Assembly: GCA_947303715.1 (NCBI GenBank)
Contig: CAMYYY010000017.1
Span: 1-49,138 of the forward strand
DNA length: 49,138 bases
Direction of reading: 5' to 3'
From: an uncultured Bacteroidales bacterium
GTDB lineage: Bacteria > Bacteroidota > Bacteroidia > Bacteroidales > Bacteroidaceae
Positions 15,439 through 25,092 of the stretch are shown in pieces. Each line of letters begins with the position of its first letter. Position 1 is the stretch's first letter. The translations under genes were made by a program, and so were the position numbers. Under the pieces are notes generated by a model. It searched no databases and was not told the origin of the DNA. It was given only the letters and a program-made list of their open reading frames with translations.

Positions 15439-17131
15439 GAAAAAGGCAATGCTTATCATGGCATTAACTACAAGTGTAAACATTTCAGCCTTAAATTTTA
15501 ACGTGGATGGTATTTACTACAGAACATTATCAAATGATGAAGATGTTTGTGTGATTAGTAATTCTTATAAATATAAAGGCGATGTCGTAATTCCTTCCAC
15601 TATCGATTACGACGGAAGAACTTATAAAGTCACCAGCATTGACCGCAGTGCCTTTTATGATTGCAGCAGCCTGACATCTATCACAATACCTAATTCGGTC
15701 ACCAGCATTGGCGCCAACGCCTTTGAAGGGTGTGGAAAGTTGACCTCTGTATATATTTCGGACATAGCAGCATGGTGTAAAATTATGTTCATTAACGACA
15801 TAGGTGCAGGCGTATTTTATTCAAGCAATCCTTTATATTATGCGGAACATTTATTTTTGAATGGGGAAGAAGTAATAAAAATGGAAATCCCTAACGGCGT
15901 TACGAACATTGGCGACTATGCCTTTGTGAATTGCAAAATGACTTCCGTAACTTTTTCTGAGACGGTAACTAGCATTGGCAAAGATGCCTTTTCTGAATGC
16001 AGCAGCCTGACCTCCGTCACTATCCCCAATTCGGTCACCAGCATTGGTGAAAAAGCCTTTTCTAGTTGCGGAAGCCTGACTTCTTTAACAATCCCCAATT
16101 CAGTCACTAGCATTGGAGACGGAACCTTTTATGGTTGCAGCAGCCTGGCTTCCATCACCATCTCAAAGTCGGTCACCATCATTGGAGAAAAAGCCTTTTA
16201 TGGTTGCAGCAGCCTGACTTCCGTACATGTTTCCGACATAGCTGCATGGTGTAAGATTTCGTTTTTGGGGGTTGATAATAATCACTACGAAAGTAACCCT
16301 CTTTATTATGCAAAACATTTGTTTTTAAATGGAGAAGAGGTGATTAATTTGGAGATTCCCAACGGCGTTACTAACATTAGCGGATATGCTTTTGGTAATT
16401 GCAGTAACCTAATTTCCGTAACTATTCCCGAATCCGTCACAAACATTGGAAAAAGAGCCTTTCAAGGTTGCTATCGTCTCCATACTATTTATTGTCTAAA
16501 TACTATTCCTCCTAGCTGTGATGAAGGTACTTTCTACTGTCCAAATAGTGTCCGAGACGGGTATGATGTTTACACCTATACCAATCTTCATGTACCAATG
16601 GGTAGCGGGGAAGTTTATTCAAGTGCCTACGATTGGCGATACTTCAACAAAATTAAGGAAGACATGGAATCTGGAGGAAAAGTGCATTATGCAAATCTTA
16701 TTGTACAGCAAGGAACAACAGGTTATACCCGACAGGCTGTTAAAGCGGCTGAAAAATATACCATATATATTGGTTCACTCGGCGAAAACCGGGTGAATGC
16801 CGTTGTCTTTAACGGCACAGATGTTACAGAAGAAGTAGTGAACGGTTATTATACCACACCTGAGATCAAGGGAGAGTCCGTACTCTCTATCTCCTATGAA
16901 ACTGAAACATCAGCTAATTCAGCCATATTGAACAATGTGAGGGTGACAGGATACGATGGTGAAATACACATCAATTATATTGATGAAATGTCCGATGTGT
17001 TTGTCTATTCTGTGGATGGAGAACTCGTTGGTAACATCTCATCTGTGTTTGGCTCCGTAAGTATACATGTTCCTGCAGAACAACTATATATTGTAAAAGT
17101 TGGTGAACGCACCTATAAAGTAGCATTGTAG
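15422..17131 (+). CDS. Secreted BspA-like leucine-rich repeat protein
   Basis: A 569-residue exported protein (signal peptide of about 25 residues; an alternative start lies two codons upstream at 15416). BspA-type LRR_5 repeats run from about 60 to 360 (repeated SLTSVTIPNSVTSIGEKAF). A unit of about 70 residues is duplicated, each copy with DIAAWCKI and LYYA-HLFLNGEEVI (near residues 110-165 and 270-325). The C-terminus (about 520-569) ends VFVYSVDGELV...YIVKVGERTYKVAL, resembling a type IX secretion sorting domain. BspA proteins mediate adhesion at the cell surface. The start overlaps the AbiC-like gene by 17 bases. The AT-rich composition matches that gene. Confidence 0.8.
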   Translation: MKQFFKKKAMLIMALTTSVNISALNFNVDGIYYRTLSNDEDVCVISNSYKYKGDVVIPSTIDYDGRTYKVTSIDRSAFYDCSSLTSITIPNSVTSIGANAFEGCGKLTSVYISDIAAWCKIMFINDIGAGVFYSSNPLYYAEHLFLNGEEVIKMEIPNGVTNIGDYAFVNCKMTSVTFSETVTSIGKDAFSECSSLTSVTIPNSVTSIGEKAFSSCGSLTSLTIPNSVTSIGDGTFYGCSSLASITISKSVTIIGEKAFYGCSSLTSVHVSDIAAWCKISFLGVDNNHYESNPLYYAKHLFLNGEEVINLEIPNGVTNISGYAFGNCSNLISVTIPESVTNIGKRAFQGCYRLHTIYCLNTIPPSCDEGTFYCPNSVRDGYDVYTYTNLHVPMGSGEVYSSAYDWRYFNKIKEDMESGGKVHYANLIVQQGTTGYTRQAVKAAEKYTIYIGSLGENRVNAVVFNGTDVTEEVVNGYYTTPEIKGESVLSISYETETSANSAILNNVRVTGYDGEIHINYIDEMSDVFVYSVDGELVGNISSVFGSVSIHVPAEQLYIVKVGERTYKVAL

Positions 17132-17200
17132 GTTGAACTTGCATCTGCCCTCATCGCACTACCAATATCGTAATAAACGAAGGAGGGATTATAGCGTTTT

Positions 17201-17219
17201 CCATGCTTTCATGGTTTTT
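17201..17219. terminator. Small hairpin between converging genes
   Basis: CCATG-cttt-CATGG followed by TTTTT on the plus strand and preceded by TTTT. It lies between the BspA gene and the DUF3256 gene, which converge. The stem is only 5 bp. Confidence 0.4.
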
Positions 17220-17224
17220 CAGAA

Positions 17225-17896
17225 TCAGCGGGGGACGAAGTGGCCTTCGGCCCAGTCGTAGTGGGTGACGGTAGTGGAGGGGATGAGCTCAGCATCCTCG
17301 TCCTTGGGCTCGTAGGTCTCAACGGTATAATCAGCTTGCAACGACGGACTGAGGGGGGAAAGGGTGAGGCGGAGGAAATGATTGGCAACGGGTTCCGTGT
17401 GTTGCTCAGGCGAGGCCAGCTGGATAAAGCGAGAGAGGGGAAGGGGCACCCAGGCTTCGTCGTAGAAGGCGATGCGAGAGTCGGGCGCAGGGAGCTGTAC
17501 GGTACGAACCAGGCAGATGACGCTGGTAGAGTCCGTCAAGGGGAGCAGCTTCATCTCCACCTGCGAAGCGGAGGTGTACTGCCAAAGAGCATAGTCAGCC
17601 GTGAGCTGGGTGAGTTCGGTTGTGCCACCAAGACGGTTGGTGACCTTCGCCTCCATGCCGGCTTCGCGGAAATCGACGCAGTCGGCACGATTCACCGACG
17701 TCAGCAACGTCATCAGGGAGTCGGGCATACGGACAATGCAGTCGCGCATCCGCACCTGAGCAGAGAGAGAGATTGAAGATTGAAAAGTGAAAACTGGAAA
17801 TTGGAGGATAAAAAACATAACCATAAGGGTTGTCAAAGACCTCCTCTTAACATCCATATACTTTCTCTTAAACATCCGTTCCATATCCATCTTCAA
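17225..17896 (-). CDS. DUF3256 family exported protein
   Basis: A 223-residue protein of the Bacteroidetes DUF3256 family, recognised by MPDSLMTLLTSVNRADCVDF and RLGGTTELTQLTADYALW. A hydrophobic stretch near residues 20-47 is a signal peptide, after a basic N-region; a start at the internal Met 14 would give a more usual signal. Function is unknown. It is the last gene of the minus-strand operon that begins with cca. The gap to the upstream gene holds GATTGAAGATTGAAAATTG-type spacer repeats. Confidence 0.75.
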   Translation of the reverse strand: MKMDMERMFKRKYMDVKRRSLTTLMVMFFILQFPVFTFQSSISLSAQVRMRDCIVRMPDSLMTLLTSVNRADCVDFREAGMEAKVTNRLGGTTELTQLTADYALWQYTSASQVEMKLLPLTDSTSVICLVRTVQLPAPDSRIAFYDEAWVPLPLSRFIQLASPEQHTEPVANHFLRLTLSPLSPSLQADYTVETYEPKDEDAELIPSTTVTHYDWAEGHFVPR

Positions 17897-17923
17897 TGCT
17901 CAATTTTCAATCTTCAATCTATA

Positions 17924-18817
17924 TTATCGTGTACCAAAGTAGAGGAAGAGCAGGCCGATGAGCACCATAGCGAGGGCGATGAGCTTGCTCTTGATGTTCT
18001 TCTCGTGCAGGAAGAGGGCGCCGCAGAGGAAGGAGATGATGACATTGCCGCGTCGTACCATAGAGACAATGGAAATCATGGAGCCCTCCTGGCTCAACGC
18101 CTTGAAGTAGGCAAAGTCGGCTACCGTCAGGAAAAGCGAGATGAGCAGGATGGTCCAGCGCCATTGGAAGGGCTGCTCCTTACGTTTCGGATACCAGAGG
18201 ATGAACATCACCACACACATAATGAGCATGATATAGACATTGCACCATGCCTGAACGAGCATATTGTCGAGCTGCCGCATGAGTGCTTTGTCGTAGAGCG
18301 CGCTGACGGCTCCCAGCAGCGAGGCTGTTACGGCAAACCATATCCAACGGTTGTGCTTGAAGTCGATGCCTTCCTTCTTTCCGCCCAAGCTGAGCATGTA
18401 GAAGGAGATGATGGCAAAGGCCACACCAATCCATTGCCAGGCATTGAGCCGCTCGCCGAAGATGAGCAGAGCGCCCAACAACACCATAACGGGACGCGTG
18501 GCGTTGATGGTGCCGACGATGGTGATGGGCAGGTTCTTCATGCCGAAATAGCCGAAGGTCCACGAGGCCGAGACGATGCAGGCTTTCAGAAGAATGTATT
18601 TATGGGTGTCCCACGAGGCAACAGGGACGTGTACCAGCGTGCCGTCGAGTACAGGAGTATAGGCAGACAGTAGAATGAGCGGCAAGAAGATGCACGACGA
18701 AATCAACGTACTGAAGAACAACACGGGAATGACCGCATTGCCGCGCAACGACTGTTTCTTGAACACGTCATAGAAGCCCAACAAAAAGGCTGACAAAAAG
18801 GCCAGGATTAACCACAT
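17924..18817 (-). CDS. EamA/DMT-family transporter
   Basis: A 297-residue inner-membrane protein with about ten hydrophobic helices in two EamA halves (about 1-140 and 155-295). The first half includes VGTINATRPVMVLLGALLIFGE, typical of the family, and the second ends in FLHEKNIKSKLIALAMVLIG. Family members export or import small metabolites; the substrate cannot be inferred. It lies between truA and the DUF3256 gene in the same direction. Confidence 0.85.
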   Translation of the reverse strand: MWLILAFLSAFLLGFYDVFKKQSLRGNAVIPVLFFSTLISSCIFLPLILLSAYTPVLDGTLVHVPVASWDTHKYILLKACIVSASWTFGYFGMKNLPITIVGTINATRPVMVLLGALLIFGERLNAWQWIGVAFAIISFYMLSLGGKKEGIDFKHNRWIWFAVTASLLGAVSALYDKALMRQLDNMLVQAWCNVYIMLIMCVVMFILWYPKRKEQPFQWRWTILLISLFLTVADFAYFKALSQEGSMISIVSMVRRGNVIISFLCGALFLHEKNIKSKLIALAMVLIGLLFLYFGTR

Positions 18818-18825
18818 AGAAATAA

Positions 18826-18866
18826 TATAATTAGGAATTAGAAATTAGGAATTAGGTATTAGAAAT
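18826..18866. repeat. ATTAGGAATTAGAA low-complexity spacer
   Basis: Tandem ATTAGGAATTAGAA / ATTAGGTATTAG units fill the space between truA and the EamA gene and run into the last codons of truA. Confidence 0.65.
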
Positions 18867-19628
18867 GAACAATTCTTGGGGGTAGTCGATATGGGTGAGG
18901 AACAAGCCGCGCCCTGGGACAGAGGTGCCTGCGCTACAACGGTCCTTCTGCTCAATGACACGGCAGAACTCTTCTATTGTCATTCGGCCTCGTCCTACCT
19001 CAAGCAGGGTGCCAACGATGGCCCGCACCATATTGCGCAGGAAGCGATCTGCCTGAATGGTAAATGTCCACACGCCCTCGCTCTCCTGCTCCCAACGTGC
19101 CTGCATGATACGGCAGTTGTTGGTTTTCACATCGGTATGAAGCTTGCTGAAAGAAGTGAAGTCCGTGTAGTCAAAGAGACGGGAAGCAGCTTTGTTCATA
19201 GCCTCGAAGTCAGGAGCCGTGAACAGACGCATGGAGTAGTCGCGTCCAAAAGGAGACTTGGCTGTATGGACATAATATACATAGGTACGCGCAAGGGCAT
19301 CAAACCGCGCATGTGCAGCGTCCCTCACCCGTTGTACGCTGTGGATGGCGATGTCGGACGGGAGCAGGCGATTAAGTTTCTCGCAAAGCCAATCCGTGAA
19401 AGGCTGGGGCTGCGCAGCCACACACACATCGTCCACATCCAGATGCGCTACCATCATGCGGGCATGCACACCAGCATCCGTACGCCCAGCCCCTACCACA
19501 GGAGCAGGCACACGCAACAGCGTAGCCAACGCCTCCTCGAGGGTCTGCTGCACCGTCGGCGCATTGGGCTGCGTCTGCCAACCGCTATAGTTGGTGCCGT
19601 CGTAGGATAGGGTGAGGAAGAAACGCAT
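18852..19628 (-). CDS. truA: tRNA pseudouridine(38-40) synthase
   Basis: A 258-residue TruA, which isomerises uridines 38-40 in the anticodon arm of tRNA. The catalytic Asp lies in [11 protein letters not shown] (about residue 52). The N-terminal [20 protein letters not shown] and the C-terminal [20 protein letters not shown] are typical. Its start is one base beyond the rsmE stop, so the two are translated as neighbours in one message. Confidence 0.96.
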   Translation of the reverse strand: MRFFLTLSYDGTNYSGWQTQPNAPTVQQTLEEALATLLRVPAPVVGAGRTDAGVHARMMVAHLDVDDVCVAAQPQPFTDWLCEKLNRLLPSDIAIHSVQRVRDAAHARFDALARTYVYYVHTAKSPFGRDYSMRLFTAPDFEAMNKAASRLFDYTDFTSFSKLHTDVKTNNCRIMQARWEQESEGVWTFTIQADRFLRNMVRAIVGTLLEVGRGRMTIEEFCRVIEQKDRCSAGTSVPGRGLFLTHIDYPQELFISNT

Positions 19629-19629
19629 T

Positions 19630-20385
19630 TTAGTGTGTCAAGTTCATCAGATGGACGGCAACGAGGGCGGCAGTCTCTGTACGCAAACGAGAGGCCGAGA
19701 GACTGACGGACTGGAAGCCGAGGGAAAGCGCCAGCCGGACTTCTTCCACGCTGAAATCTCCTTCAGGGCCAATGAGGACAAGGGCATCCTCATCAGGATT
19801 CAAGGCATCTAACAACGAAAGACGGAAAGCGGATGTGCCGTAGGACTGGCCCAGTCCCTCACCGCTAACATCCTTCTCTACCTCCTCTTCGCTATAGCAA
19901 TGGGCAATAAACTTTTGCCCTTTGAAGGACTGACGGACAAACTTGTCGAACGGCATCATCTCGTGGAGAACGGGCTTGGTGGCCTTCAGACTTTGCTTCA
20001 TGGCAGCCACGAGAATCTTGTCGAGACGCTCCGTCTTCACCACGCGGCGTTCAGAAAAACGGCAATCCAACAGACTCAATTCATCGAAGCCAATCTCCGT
20101 AGCCTTCTCAGCCAGCCACTCCATGCGATCCATGTTCTTCGTCGGAGCGACAGCCAGATGCAGGTGCCCCTGCCACAAGGGGGCAGGCGTCGTCTGGCTG
20201 AGGATGTCCACACGGCAACGCTTGCCCGATACATCGGCAATAACCGCCTCGTAGAAATGCCCCACGCCATCAGTCAACTGTACCTTCTCCCCTACCCCAA
20301 GGCGCAGCACACGCAGGGCATGAGCCGCTTCCTCTTCGGGCAGCTCATGCCGCGTGGCGATATCGGGGCAATAGAAAAGAGGCAC
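19630..20385 (-). CDS. rsmE: 16S rRNA (uracil1498-N3)-methyltransferase
   Basis: A 251-residue RsmE of the SPOUT class. It methylates N3 of U1498 in 16S rRNA using S-adenosylmethionine. The N-terminal PUA-like domain covers about 1-70. The SPOUT knot includes [13 protein letters not shown] and [19 protein letters not shown] at the C-terminus, which bind the cofactor. It sits 8 bases after the MFS gene stop and directly before truA. Confidence 0.95.
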   Translation of the reverse strand: MPLFYCPDIATRHELPEEEAAHALRVLRLGVGEKVQLTDGVGHFYEAVIADVSGKRCRVDILSQTTPAPLWQGHLHLAVAPTKNMDRMEWLAEKATEIGFDELSLLDCRFSERRVVKTERLDKILVAAMKQSLKATKPVLHEMMPFDKFVRQSFKGQKFIAHCYSEEEVEKDVSGEGLGQSYGTSAFRLSLLDALNPDEDALVLIGPEGDFSVEEVRLALSLGFQSVSLSASRLRTETAALVAVHLMNLTH

Positions 20386-20393
20386 CTTGAGTA

Positions 20394-21656
20394 TTATTTG
20401 CGTTCGTGCTTATACTTGAAGATGATGGCGAAGAGCACGCCAACGACGAGGGCGTAAGCCGCAAAGACGTACCAACAGGTTGACCAAGCCTGCATCTGAG
20501 CCTCACCTGCGGGCTTGGAATAGACCAGCGCATTAACGACAGCCTGAGCCGACAATGTGCCAATCGTAGCGCCAAAGCCGTTCGTCATCATCATAAAGAG
20601 GCCCTGCGCGCTGGAGCGGATGCTCTCGGTAGTATTCTCCTCCACAAAGAGCGAGCCGCTGATGTTGAAGAAGTCGAACGCCACGCCATAGACAATCATC
20701 GAGAGAATAAACAGCCAAACGCCGTTGCCAGGATTTCCTACTGCAAAGAACCCGAAGCGGAGCACCCACGCCAACATGGCTATGAGCACCACCTTCTTGA
20801 TGCCCAAACGACGCAGGAAGAAGGGGATGAGCAGGATACAGAGCGTCTCGCTGATTTGGCTAAGCGAAATAAGGATGTTGGCATGCTTGACGGCAAACGT
20901 ATTGGCGTAAGCGGGGATGTCAGCAAAGGCCGAGATGAACGTGTTGGCATAGCCGTTGGTAATCTGCAGCGATACGCCGAGGAACATGGAGAAGATGAAG
21001 AACACGCACATCTTCTTATCCTTGAACAGCGAGAAAGCCCTCAGGCCCAGCGCATCCACCAACGACTGTTTCTCGCCCGTGCCCTTGTTCGTGGGGCAGT
21101 TGGGCAGCGTCAGGGCATAGAAGCCGAGAATGATGCTCCAAGCGGCACACACGAGGAACTGACGATAGTCGTGCTGGAAGCCCATCAGGTCAACCAGCCA
21201 CATCGAGCAGATGAAACCGACGGTACCGAAGACGCGGATGGGCGGGAAGGACTTCACGGTGTCCAAGCCTGCCTTAGTCAACGCATTGTAGGAGACGGAG
21301 TTGTCCAACGCGATAGTCGGCATGAAGAATGCCACACTCAGCGCATACCAGGGGAACAATTGTCCGAAGGTGACATCGTTGCCGTAGCGCATTCCCTGCC
21401 AACCGGCAATGCCCATAAAGACAGCTGCCAGGAAATGGCAAAGGCTGAGCATCTTCTGCGCCGGAATGAACTTGTCGGCAAGAATGCCGATGAGAGCCGG
21501 CATGAAAAGCGACACGAAGCCCTGCACACTATAGAACCAGCCAATCTGAGGACCCATGCCCACTTCGGCAAGGTACGAGCCCATGCTGGTCAGATACGAA
21601 CCCCACACGGCAAACACCAGGAAGTTCATGATAATAAGACGAATCTTTGTCTGCAT
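20394..21656 (-). CDS. MFS nucleoside:H+ symporter (NupG/XapB type)
   Basis: A 420-residue inner-membrane transporter with about 12 helices. The start IIMNFLVFAVWGSYLTSMGSYL and the loop ILADKFIPAQK are typical of the nucleoside:H+ symporter family. It imports nucleosides with protons. It lies between cca and rsmE in one transcription unit; with a secreted nuclease elsewhere in the window it could serve nucleic-acid salvage, which is inference. Confidence 0.85.
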   Translation of the reverse strand: MQTKIRLIIMNFLVFAVWGSYLTSMGSYLAEVGMGPQIGWFYSVQGFVSLFMPALIGILADKFIPAQKMLSLCHFLAAVFMGIAGWQGMRYGNDVTFGQLFPWYALSVAFFMPTIALDNSVSYNALTKAGLDTVKSFPPIRVFGTVGFICSMWLVDLMGFQHDYRQFLVCAAWSIILGFYALTLPNCPTNKGTGEKQSLVDALGLRAFSLFKDKKMCVFFIFSMFLGVSLQITNGYANTFISAFADIPAYANTFAVKHANILISLSQISETLCILLIPFFLRRLGIKKVVLIAMLAWVLRFGFFAVGNPGNGVWLFILSMIVYGVAFDFFNISGSLFVEENTTESIRSSAQGLFMMMTNGFGATIGTLSAQAVVNALVYSKPAGEAQMQAWSTCWYVFAAYALVVGVLFAIIFKYKHERK

Positions 21657-21695
21657 AATGCTGATATTATTTACGATTTGACATTTTTCGATTGC

Positions 21696-23135
21696 TCAAC
21701 TCTTCTCTACAGGCTTTAGCCCCACTTCTGCGGCTTTGGTGAGGAGATAGGCGTAAGCGGCATCATGGTCGTTGGGAATGACACCATCGAGAATGGCATC
21801 CTTGATGGCAGCCTTCAGAGTACCCACCTCGGCACAGGGCTCCAGCCCAAACACCTCCATAATCTCCGTACCATCCACAGGCGGCTGGAAGTTGCGGATA
21901 CGGTCCCGTTCCTCCAAATCCTTCAGTTTCTGGCGCACCAAGCGGAAATTGTCGAGGAAGCGTTGCTTCTTCTCGGCGTTCTTCGACGTGATATCCGCCT
22001 CGCACAATACCATCAGGTCGTCGATATCGTCACCCGCCTCAAACAGCAGACGACGTACGGCACTATCCGTCACCACCTCGTCGGCTATGGCTATGGGGCG
22101 CATGTGCAAACCAACGAGTTTCTGCACGTACTTCATCTTCTCGTTCAGGGGCAGTTTCATGGTACGGAAAATAGCTGGCACCATTTTCTCCCCCACAAAG
22201 TCGTGGTTATGGAATGTCCATCCCAGCTTTGCGTCCCAGCGCTTTGACTTGGGCTTGCCGATGTCGTGCAGAAGCGCCGCCCAGCGCAGCCAGAGGTTAT
22301 CGGACGAACGGGCCACGTTATCAAGCACCTCCAGCGTGTGGTAGAAATTATCCTTGTGCTTGCGTCCGTTCACCTGCTCCACGCCACAAAGCGCAGCCAA
22401 TTCTGGGAAGACCAACGGCAGCAGCCCACAACGCTCCAATTCAACAAAGCCCTTCGAGGGTATGGGCGAGGCAATAATCTTGTTCAGCTCCTCGCTGATG
22501 CGCTCCTTCGAGATGATGTTGATACGCTCCTTATTGCGCTCCAGCGCATCGAACGTCTCATCATCAATATAGAAGTTCAGCTGTGTGGCAAAACGTATGC
22601 AACGCATCATGCGCAAGGGGTCGTCGCTGAAGGTGATATCGGGGTCGAGGGGGGTGCGGATAAGCCTGTCCCCCAAGTCGAAGACGCCCTCGAAGGGATC
22701 GACAAGCTCGCCGAAATGTGCCTTGTTAAGGCAGAGGGCCATAGCGTTGATGGTAAAGTCGCGTCGGTTCTGGTCGTCCTCCAGCGTACCATCCTCCACG
22801 ACGGGCTTGCGGCTGTCGTGGCTATACGACTCCTTGCGGGCCCCCACGAACTCAATCTCCAGTCCGTGCCACTTCAGCTGGGCGGTACCGAAGTTACGGA
22901 ACACGCTCACATGAGCGCCTCGCCCACAACGTTTCCGCAACGCCTCCGCCAAGGCTATCCCGCTGCCCACTACCACTACATCAATATCCGTCGAGGGACG
23001 CTCGAGAAACAGGTCGCGCACCCATCCGCCTACCACATAGCAGGGCATGCCGAGTTCGTCGGCTGTCTCGCCTATCAGGTGGAACACCTGCTTGTCGAGT
23101 GCCCTCACCAAGTCCTCCTGCGTCAGCCTAACCAT
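21696..23135 (-). CDS. cca: CCA tRNA nucleotidyltransferase / HD-domain protein
   Basis: A 479-residue class II nucleotidyltransferase. The head contains GGWVRDLFL and the metal-binding pair in STDIDVVVVG (about residues 30-50), then RRDFTINAMAL. An HD domain follows (LLHDIGKPKSKRW). It adds or repairs the CCA end of tRNA. The ATG at 23135 was chosen because a longer reading frame (to 23201) would translate through the promoter at 23159-23190. First gene of the operon reaching to 17225. Confidence 0.92.
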   Translation of the reverse strand: MVRLTQEDLVRALDKQVFHLIGETADELGMPCYVVGGWVRDLFLERPSTDIDVVVVGSGIALAEALRKRCGRGAHVSVFRNFGTAQLKWHGLEIEFVGARKESYSHDSRKPVVEDGTLEDDQNRRDFTINAMALCLNKAHFGELVDPFEGVFDLGDRLIRTPLDPDITFSDDPLRMMRCIRFATQLNFYIDDETFDALERNKERINIISKERISEELNKIIASPIPSKGFVELERCGLLPLVFPELAALCGVEQVNGRKHKDNFYHTLEVLDNVARSSDNLWLRWAALLHDIGKPKSKRWDAKLGWTFHNHDFVGEKMVPAIFRTMKLPLNEKMKYVQKLVGLHMRPIAIADEVVTDSAVRRLLFEAGDDIDDLMVLCEADITSKNAEKKQRFLDNFRLVRQKLKDLEERDRIRNFQPPVDGTEIMEVFGLEPCAEVGTLKAAIKDAILDGVIPNDHDAAYAYLLTKAAEVGLKPVEKS

Positions 23136-23158
23136 CCGCCTATTTTGATTTTTGCTGG

Positions 23159-23190
23159 CAAAGATAGGGTGAGCCGAGCGAAAATGCAAA
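23159..23190 (-). promoter_or_regulatory. Promoter of the cca operon
   Basis: Minus strand: TTTG (23187-23190), 20 bases, TATCTTTG (23159-23166). The spacer carries TTTTCGCTCGGCTCAC. Transcription would start near 23153, just before the start codon at 23135. Confidence 0.85.
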
Positions 23191-23209
23191 TAAATTTGCA
23201 ATTTTCCGA

Positions 23210-23310
23210 GGCGACCCCTATCTAAAACGGGCTTCGCCCGTTAAAGTTGCAAGTAGGCGAGAGGCAAAGCCTATCTAAAAGCCCCGAAGGGGATTAAAGA
23301 TAGGGTGAGC
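23210..23310. repeat. Array of small hairpins and decayed promoter pieces (array 2)
   Basis: Hairpins CGGGC-ttc-GCCCG (23228-23240), AGGC-aaa-GCCT (23262-23272) and CCCC-gaa-GGGG (23282-23292), each flanked by CTATCTAAAA and TTAAAG. A decayed minus-strand cassette with TATCTTTA (23295-23302) follows. Same design as 13369-13560. Confidence 0.75.
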
Positions 23311-23349
23311 CGAACGACTGGAGTTTTGAAATCAAGCAACTCATTAAAA

Positions 23350-23432
23350 ATTCGCCTGCGCTAAAATTTTATTCGCCTATTCTAAATTTTTATTTGCCTG
23401 CGTTAAAAATTTATTTGCCTGCGCTACGAAAA
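23350..23432. repeat. 21-base tandem repeat, four units
   Basis: Units begin at 23350, 23371, 23392 and 23413 (core ATTTGCCTGCGTTAAAAATT). About 19 of 21 positions match the inverted units near 13628. Confidence 0.8.
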
Positions 23433-23568
23433 GACTTGCTTGCACCTCGGATATTAAAATAAATATTAATTTATTTTGATTTTCGCTCGCTTTGCACTAC
23501 CATTAATGGGATTATACCCATTTTAGTTAGGGTTCACCTCAGAAAAATCTAAAAAAACATCAATTTTC

Positions 23569-23599
23569 TTGCTTTTTCGCTCGGTTCACCCTAACTTTG
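23569..23599 (+). promoter_or_regulatory. Promoter of the M23 peptidase operon
   Basis: TTG (23569-23571), 20 bases, TAACTTTG (23592-23599). The spacer contains TTTTTCGCTCGGTTCACC, of the shared cassette type. A decayed relative lies near 23480-23505. Confidence 0.8.
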
Positions 23600-23637
23600 T
23601 CCGTTTCTTTTAAATAAGGAGATAATAAGGAGAAAAG

Positions 23638-24504
23638 ATGCTTCACAAGATACGGTTTTTGGCTTTTACCACAGCTTTGTGGATAGCAGGCGCAGAAGGC
23701 GTCAGGGCACAGGATGCCCTGCCATCCGAGATGCAACCCGACACGCCTATGGCGGAGGTCGAGCGATTTGATTTCCTGGTGTATAATCTCGACGGGCCGC
23801 TGCCCTTGACAGACAATCCCGCCAACGAGCTCTATCACGGCATCTGGAATCAGGGCGCCACGTTCAGCTACCCAAACCTTCAACTGCCCGACACGCTTGC
23901 CATCGACCTGCGCGGCTATTGCATGCCTACCCCGTCGGCGCGCATCAACGACGTGTTCGGCTTCCGTCCACGCCGACGCCGTGTTCATTATGGGCTGGAT
24001 ATCAAAGTAGAAAAGGGTGATACCATCCGTGCCGCATTCGACGGCAAGGTGCGCACGCGTACATTCAACGGACGCGGTTATGGCAATTACGTCATCATCC
24101 GCCACGAGAACGGGCTGGAGACACTCTACGGGCACCTCTCGGAATCGCTGGTGCGCGAGAACCAGCTGGTGCATGCAGGCGACCCTATCGGGCTGGGTGG
24201 CAGCACGGGACGCAGCACGGGCAATCACCTCCATTTCGAGACCCGACTTTTGGGTACGGCGCTGAATCCGGCTTTGATGTTCGATTTTCAAAACGGACAA
24301 TCGACTGGGAAGCAGTACATCTTCTCCCGCAAGACAGCCACCAAGGAAGTGCAAAGCAGCGCAGCCTACGTGAAAGTGCGCCAGGGCGACACGCTCTCAG
24401 CCATCGCCAAGCGCTCAGGCTCTTCGATAAAGACCATCTGCAAGCTCAACGGCATCACGCAGAAATCCATCATCCGACCTGGACAAAGGCTAAGAGTGAG
24501 GTGA
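23638..24504 (+). CDS. Secreted M23-family endopeptidase with LysM domain
   Basis: A 288-residue exported peptidoglycan hydrolase. Signal peptide about 1-25 (ends VRAQD). The LytM/M23 domain covers about 100-210, with zinc-binding RRVHYGLDIKV (His then Asp) and the NHLHFET motif. A C-terminal LysM repeat lies at about 240-288 (YVKVRQGDTLSAIAKRSG, then IRPGQRLRVR), which anchors to cell wall glycan. Such enzymes cut peptide cross-links during growth and division. First gene of a plus-strand operon, with AAGGAG just upstream of the ATG. Confidence 0.9.
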   Translation: MLHKIRFLAFTTALWIAGAEGVRAQDALPSEMQPDTPMAEVERFDFLVYNLDGPLPLTDNPANELYHGIWNQGATFSYPNLQLPDTLAIDLRGYCMPTPSARINDVFGFRPRRRRVHYGLDIKVEKGDTIRAAFDGKVRTRTFNGRGYGNYVIIRHENGLETLYGHLSESLVRENQLVHAGDPIGLGGSTGRSTGNHLHFETRLLGTALNPALMFDFQNGQSTGKQYIFSRKTATKEVQSSAAYVKVRQGDTLSAIAKRSGSSIKTICKLNGITQKSIIRPGQRLRVR

Positions 24505-24530
24505 GAATAACAAAAAAACAGGAAGCAGAA

Positions 24531-25076
24531 ATGAAGAATAATACGAACGAGCAGTTTGAGCAGACGATAGCGAAGTGCCGCGACCTGTTTGCCAAGAAAC
24601 TGAAGGACTATGGTGCCGCATGGCGCATCCTGCGCATCCCTTCGGTAACGGATCAAATCTACATCAAGGCCAAGCGCATCCGCACGCTGGAGACCACGGG
24701 AATCGCTATGGTGGACGAGGGCATCCGTCCTGAATTCATCGGCATCGTCAACTATGGCATCATCGGCCTTATCCAACTGGCTCACGGCGCTGCAGACCAA
24801 TGCGACATGACGCCCGAGGAGGCCTTGACAGAATACGACGTCAACGCCCGCAAGGCTCTGGAACTGATGAAAGCCAAGAACCACGACTACGGCGAGGCCT
24901 GGCGCGAGATGCGCATCAGCTCCTATACCGACCTTATCCTCATGAAGCTGAACCGCACGAAGGAGATTGAGGGCAACGGAGGGCAGACGCTTGTCTCGGA
25001 GGGTATCGACGCCAACTACATGGACATGATAAACTATGCCGTTTTCGGCTTGATAAAGATTGATTTCGAGGGTTGA
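24531..25076 (+). CDS. DUF1599 domain protein with two internal repeats
   Basis: A 181-residue protein of the DUF1599 (nucleotide modification associated domain 1) family. Two similar halves are visible: about 5-85 (KLKDYGAAWRILRIPSVTD) and about 100-181 (KNHDYGEAWREMRISSYTD), each ending INYG-II/VFGLI. Function is not established. The ATG at 24531 follows AGGAAG; a GTG at 24501 overlapping the M23 stop codon is less likely. The operon position is usual for Bacteroidales. Confidence 0.8.
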   Translation: MKNNTNEQFEQTIAKCRDLFAKKLKDYGAAWRILRIPSVTDQIYIKAKRIRTLETTGIAMVDEGIRPEFIGIVNYGIIGLIQLAHGAADQCDMTPEEALTEYDVNARKALELMKAKNHDYGEAWREMRISSYTDLILMKLNRTKEIEGNGGQTLVSEGIDANYMDMINYAVFGLIKIDFEG

Positions 25077-25092
25077 AAGGTTAGAGGCTGAC

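Noticed and set aside
23136..23201. N-terminal extension of cca
   Set aside because: The extra 22 codons are the promoter and leader (TATCTTTG at 23159-23166 on the minus strand).
22266..23225. 319-codon frame opposite cca
   Set aside because: Antisense to a clearly recognised enzyme and running through its promoter.
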